A stretch of 64,000 bases of DNA from Pithys albifrons albifrons (taxonomy: Eukaryota > Chordata > Aves > Passeriformes > Thamnophilidae). Within the stretch, counting starts at the first letter, position 1. Each line of letters opens with the position of its first letter. Under the pieces are notes generated by a model. That model saw only the letters and a program-made list of their open reading frames with translations. It did not search any database and had not been told where the DNA came from. The stretch is taken from assembly GCF_047495875.1 (NCBI RefSeq), contig NC_092459.1:41900490-41964489 (forward strand), in the 5' to 3' direction. Below, in pieces: positions 61,156 to 64,000 of this stretch. Both the position numbers and the translations under genes were made by a program.

Positions 61156-64000
61156 GTCCATATAGTCTCAGAATCATGAAAAGTTAGAGTAAAGCCTGTT
61201 GCATGTTACCAGTGATGGCAGAACTGTCTAGATGTATACACTTATTAACCAAACTGCCTTTGTCCCACTTTTTCAAATCCTAATATGTGCATTTAAAGCT
61301 GTAACTACTTTAAATTTCTGCTCTGTATTGCAAGTTGCAAATGCTTTTCAGCAGCTTGCTCTATCCTTAGCCATGTACTCAGTGAAATTTCTCTAAGCCT
61401 ACAGGGTGCTGTTCAACCAAAAGGATCAATATTTTGTGTAAGTAGGTATTGATAGAGGATTTAAGTGGAATGGTTCTTTTTCTAAAACTTAAAAATCAGG
61501 GAACTCACATTATTGTGAAAGTTGATTCAATTATTCTCAGCTGTAGTAGTAACATATAGGCCTTTTTCTGTCAATGACTCATCTGAAAACAATGATTTTG
61601 AAAATCACATTCATCCTTCTAATTTACTTAGAAAAACCTAAATATTAATTAAATACCCTGTATTTATCCTCGAACAGGACTTTCAGAACTCATATGTGGT
61701 TGTAATTCCATGTCCATCCCAAGAGATGCAGATGGGAGAACATTCCTGTATATTACCTATTCTCCCCCATAATTCCACATCATCCAGGCTACTGTGGAAA
61801 TTTCACCCTCTTATCAAACATCATTGCTGAAAAAGGCTGTTCAGACACTGTAGGACAGAGTGGTTCAGTTTCTATTGTGCATAGCAACCACCTGAGAACT
61901 TTATTGTCAGAGATGCCAACCTAGGCGCTATTTTCAGCTATGTAAAACAAATGTGGATCACTCATGGAAACAGACAAAAATAATCAACTATCCTTCCATC
62001 ACTTGAAACAAGATTATTTTTAGTTCGTTATACATCATATAAATGTCTTTCTTTATGCTCAGCTCCTTACTTTTATTATTTAGAATGCGAACTACAAATA
62101 TATATGTGTGTGGAAAAAACTCAAAAATCATCTTGCATCTGAGTCTAGCATAATGTAGAAAAGGAAAGAAAAAAATGTGAATAAGTGACCCCTCAGATCA
62201 CTTTATACTATGGTGACACAGTGAAGGCTTATAAGAAATTTAAACTCTTATGATTTATGCGGATTTTATGAAATAGCAAAAAGGCCTCGTAAAACAGCAA
62301 AACCTAAGTCAATCTCTCCCGTTTTCAAAACTCTTTCCAATTACCTGTGTCCCACAACTTTGTCCTTCTGTGAAAAGTTACCACGGAAGTCAGCTGGCAG
62401 AAGAGAAACCCTATATTTAAAACATAAGTATATTTTTCTGAGAACTAGCATTCTGTAAAGCCAATTGGGAATATAAGAATAATAAGGAAATGACCTGTTG
62501 TTTACTCAGGAGATGAGGAATCTTGAATTCCTGAGTTCATTAAGACATATATGTATGTGGAATCTTTTTGTTTGGTTGGATTTTTCCTCCTCTTTTCATC
62601 ATTTGCTCCCACCTTCTAATGAATAAGTCTTTCCCCGTATTTTCTGCTCCATCCTGCTGCAATATTGTTTCACAGCACTCATTGAAAATTGATACAACAT
62701 GAAAGATATAGTCCTTATGTCCTCTCCCCAAACATATTTAGCATGTTTGTCGAAGTTTTCTTAATATTTTAATGATAAAAATTCATAAGTGGCCATCCAC
62801 TGAGTCTCTAAACAGACTTATAGTTGTGTATGAAGCATTCTTAATAGTTGAGACTAAATTTTATTAGTAAAATGCTCAATATTGTTTTAAATTAATTTAA
62901 AATGTGAGCTTAATTTTATTCTGAACCCTAAGGATATAAACAAGCTCTAAAATTTTTGAAGCTGTTGATATGTATTGGTTATCAAATTGCTGCAGAGACT
63001 CCATTCAAGGAGTTGCAAATTTTCCTCTATCATCTAGCTATGCTTGTTTTCCAGCTACAAACTTATTTCTTTCATTAATGAAAGCATTACACTTGTCCAC
63101 TCCTCTGGTTTTTAAGAAATGGAATATAAAGTGGAAAGAAACAAAGATTTAAGAATACAGGAACAAGCAGTAATAAGTAAATTTGAGTTTTATGTACATT
63201 TATGTAACTACTTATCTTTCTGATAAGCATAATATAAGGGTAAACGTCAATGTCTACAATCTGACTTTGTGAAAACACACAATCCACTTCCAGATGCATA
63301 ATTTTCTGTCATGTTTAAAGAGCCTCCGTAAAGACTTCACACACCCTACCCTCCAAACTCCCTTCTTTCCCAAACATGGCTATCTAGAAGCCTTTTTTCT
63401 CATAATGAGTAGCTTGCACAAAGCAGTAAATGCTGCTTTACTATGAATAAGCAAATTTTAAGTAACAGTATCAGTACAGCCTAAGAATCATCCAGGACTT
63501 CTAGATCTTGAAGATGTCCTAGATTTGTCAGATGATTAAAAATACCCCCTAACAACACTAGCTAATTATTAATCATCACATGTTCCTATCATCACTCTGT
63601 AAAGACTTCCTTTGAAAGACAAATCACTCCCAAAATATTTGGATGCCAATCTTACAAAATCAGCTGCTATTCTTAAAAGGTGTGTGCTAATGCAAAATTA
63701 ATTGCAATAAAATTAATTTGGGGCAGGGAGAATTTAGTCTCTGAAGGTTACAGACGTCATTTTCATAGTATAGATCTGACTTCACACCTGCATTTGCTAA
63801 ATTTAGCAGCCTAAATTGAGCCAGATTGATCACATTGTTCCCACTTATTGCCCTGCCTTTGCCTACATGATTTTCTGTTTGTTGTGTTTTGTTTTTCTTT
63901 CTTTTTGTTTTACAACATAGAGGAGAATTGTTTAGAGTTTTTTTTCATTAGTTAGTTAGAATCAAGGTATATAAATTAAAAAATAGATGGTAATACTAAC
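61156..64000. other. AT-rich stretch without recognisable genes
   Basis: Nothing recognised to the right window edge. Confidence 0.5.

Overview
This window reads as bird nuclear DNA. It is AT-rich and sparsely genic, and almost everything recognisable in it is a transposable element. The diagnostic signals are CR1 LINE copies in both orientations with their usual 3' end ('gggttggaaaagacctctga...' class), avian-type ERV LTRs, and an RTE-class LINE with a matching tRNA/5S-headed SINE. RTE elements of this sort (AviRTE-like) are known only from some bird lineages, including suboscine passerines, hummingbirds, parrots, trogons, hornbills, mousebirds and mesites. That points to one of these groups, but the species is not settled. 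No complete host protein-coding gene was found. The window is best read as a gene desert or the inside of a very large intron.

Layout. 1-492 is the inner part of a minus-strand ERV LTR cut by the window edge, followed by a 182-bp hairpin-forming inverted repeat (646-827). A decayed plus-strand CR1 lies at about 7655-8495. A 5'-truncated tRNA/5S/RTE SINE with an 11-bp target duplication lies at 15660-15970. A 484-bp minus-strand LTR (17579-18062) is joined to the decayed C-terminal end of a probable env gene (18064-18447). A near-full-length minus-strand CR1 fills about 21427-25715 and still shows ORF1 (SGNH esterase) and ORF2 (endonuclease plus reverse transcriptase), all broken by frameshifts, deletions and stops. 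The 5' part of an RTE LINE with an endonuclease ORF lies at about 26702-27830.

The second half holds a CR1 3' stub (33774-33950), a roughly 1.09-kb ERVL-like LTR (34264-35349), a CR1 fragment (36629-37340), and an old plus-strand CR1 (about 38195-39215) split by a second SINE copy with a 12-bp target duplication. Two diverged copies of an unclassified LTR-retrotransposon-like repeat sit tail to tail (about 39960-41001 plus, about 44441-45800 minus) around a solo LTR with a 5-bp duplication (41383-42012). Further CR1 pieces (44316, 45815, 47838, 56345, 57830), another LTR (54786-55417) and simple repeats complete the content. Two protein-like reading frames near 60.0-61.0 kb are the only weak candidates for host exons.

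How the parts relate. The SINE copies share a body block with the 5' region of the RTE LINE, and both end in RTE-like tails. The simplest reading is that the RTE machinery mobilised the SINE. CR1 is the older and more abundant lineage, and the nesting at 38.2-39.2 kb shows the SINE arrived after that CR1. All recognisable element ORFs are visibly inactivated.
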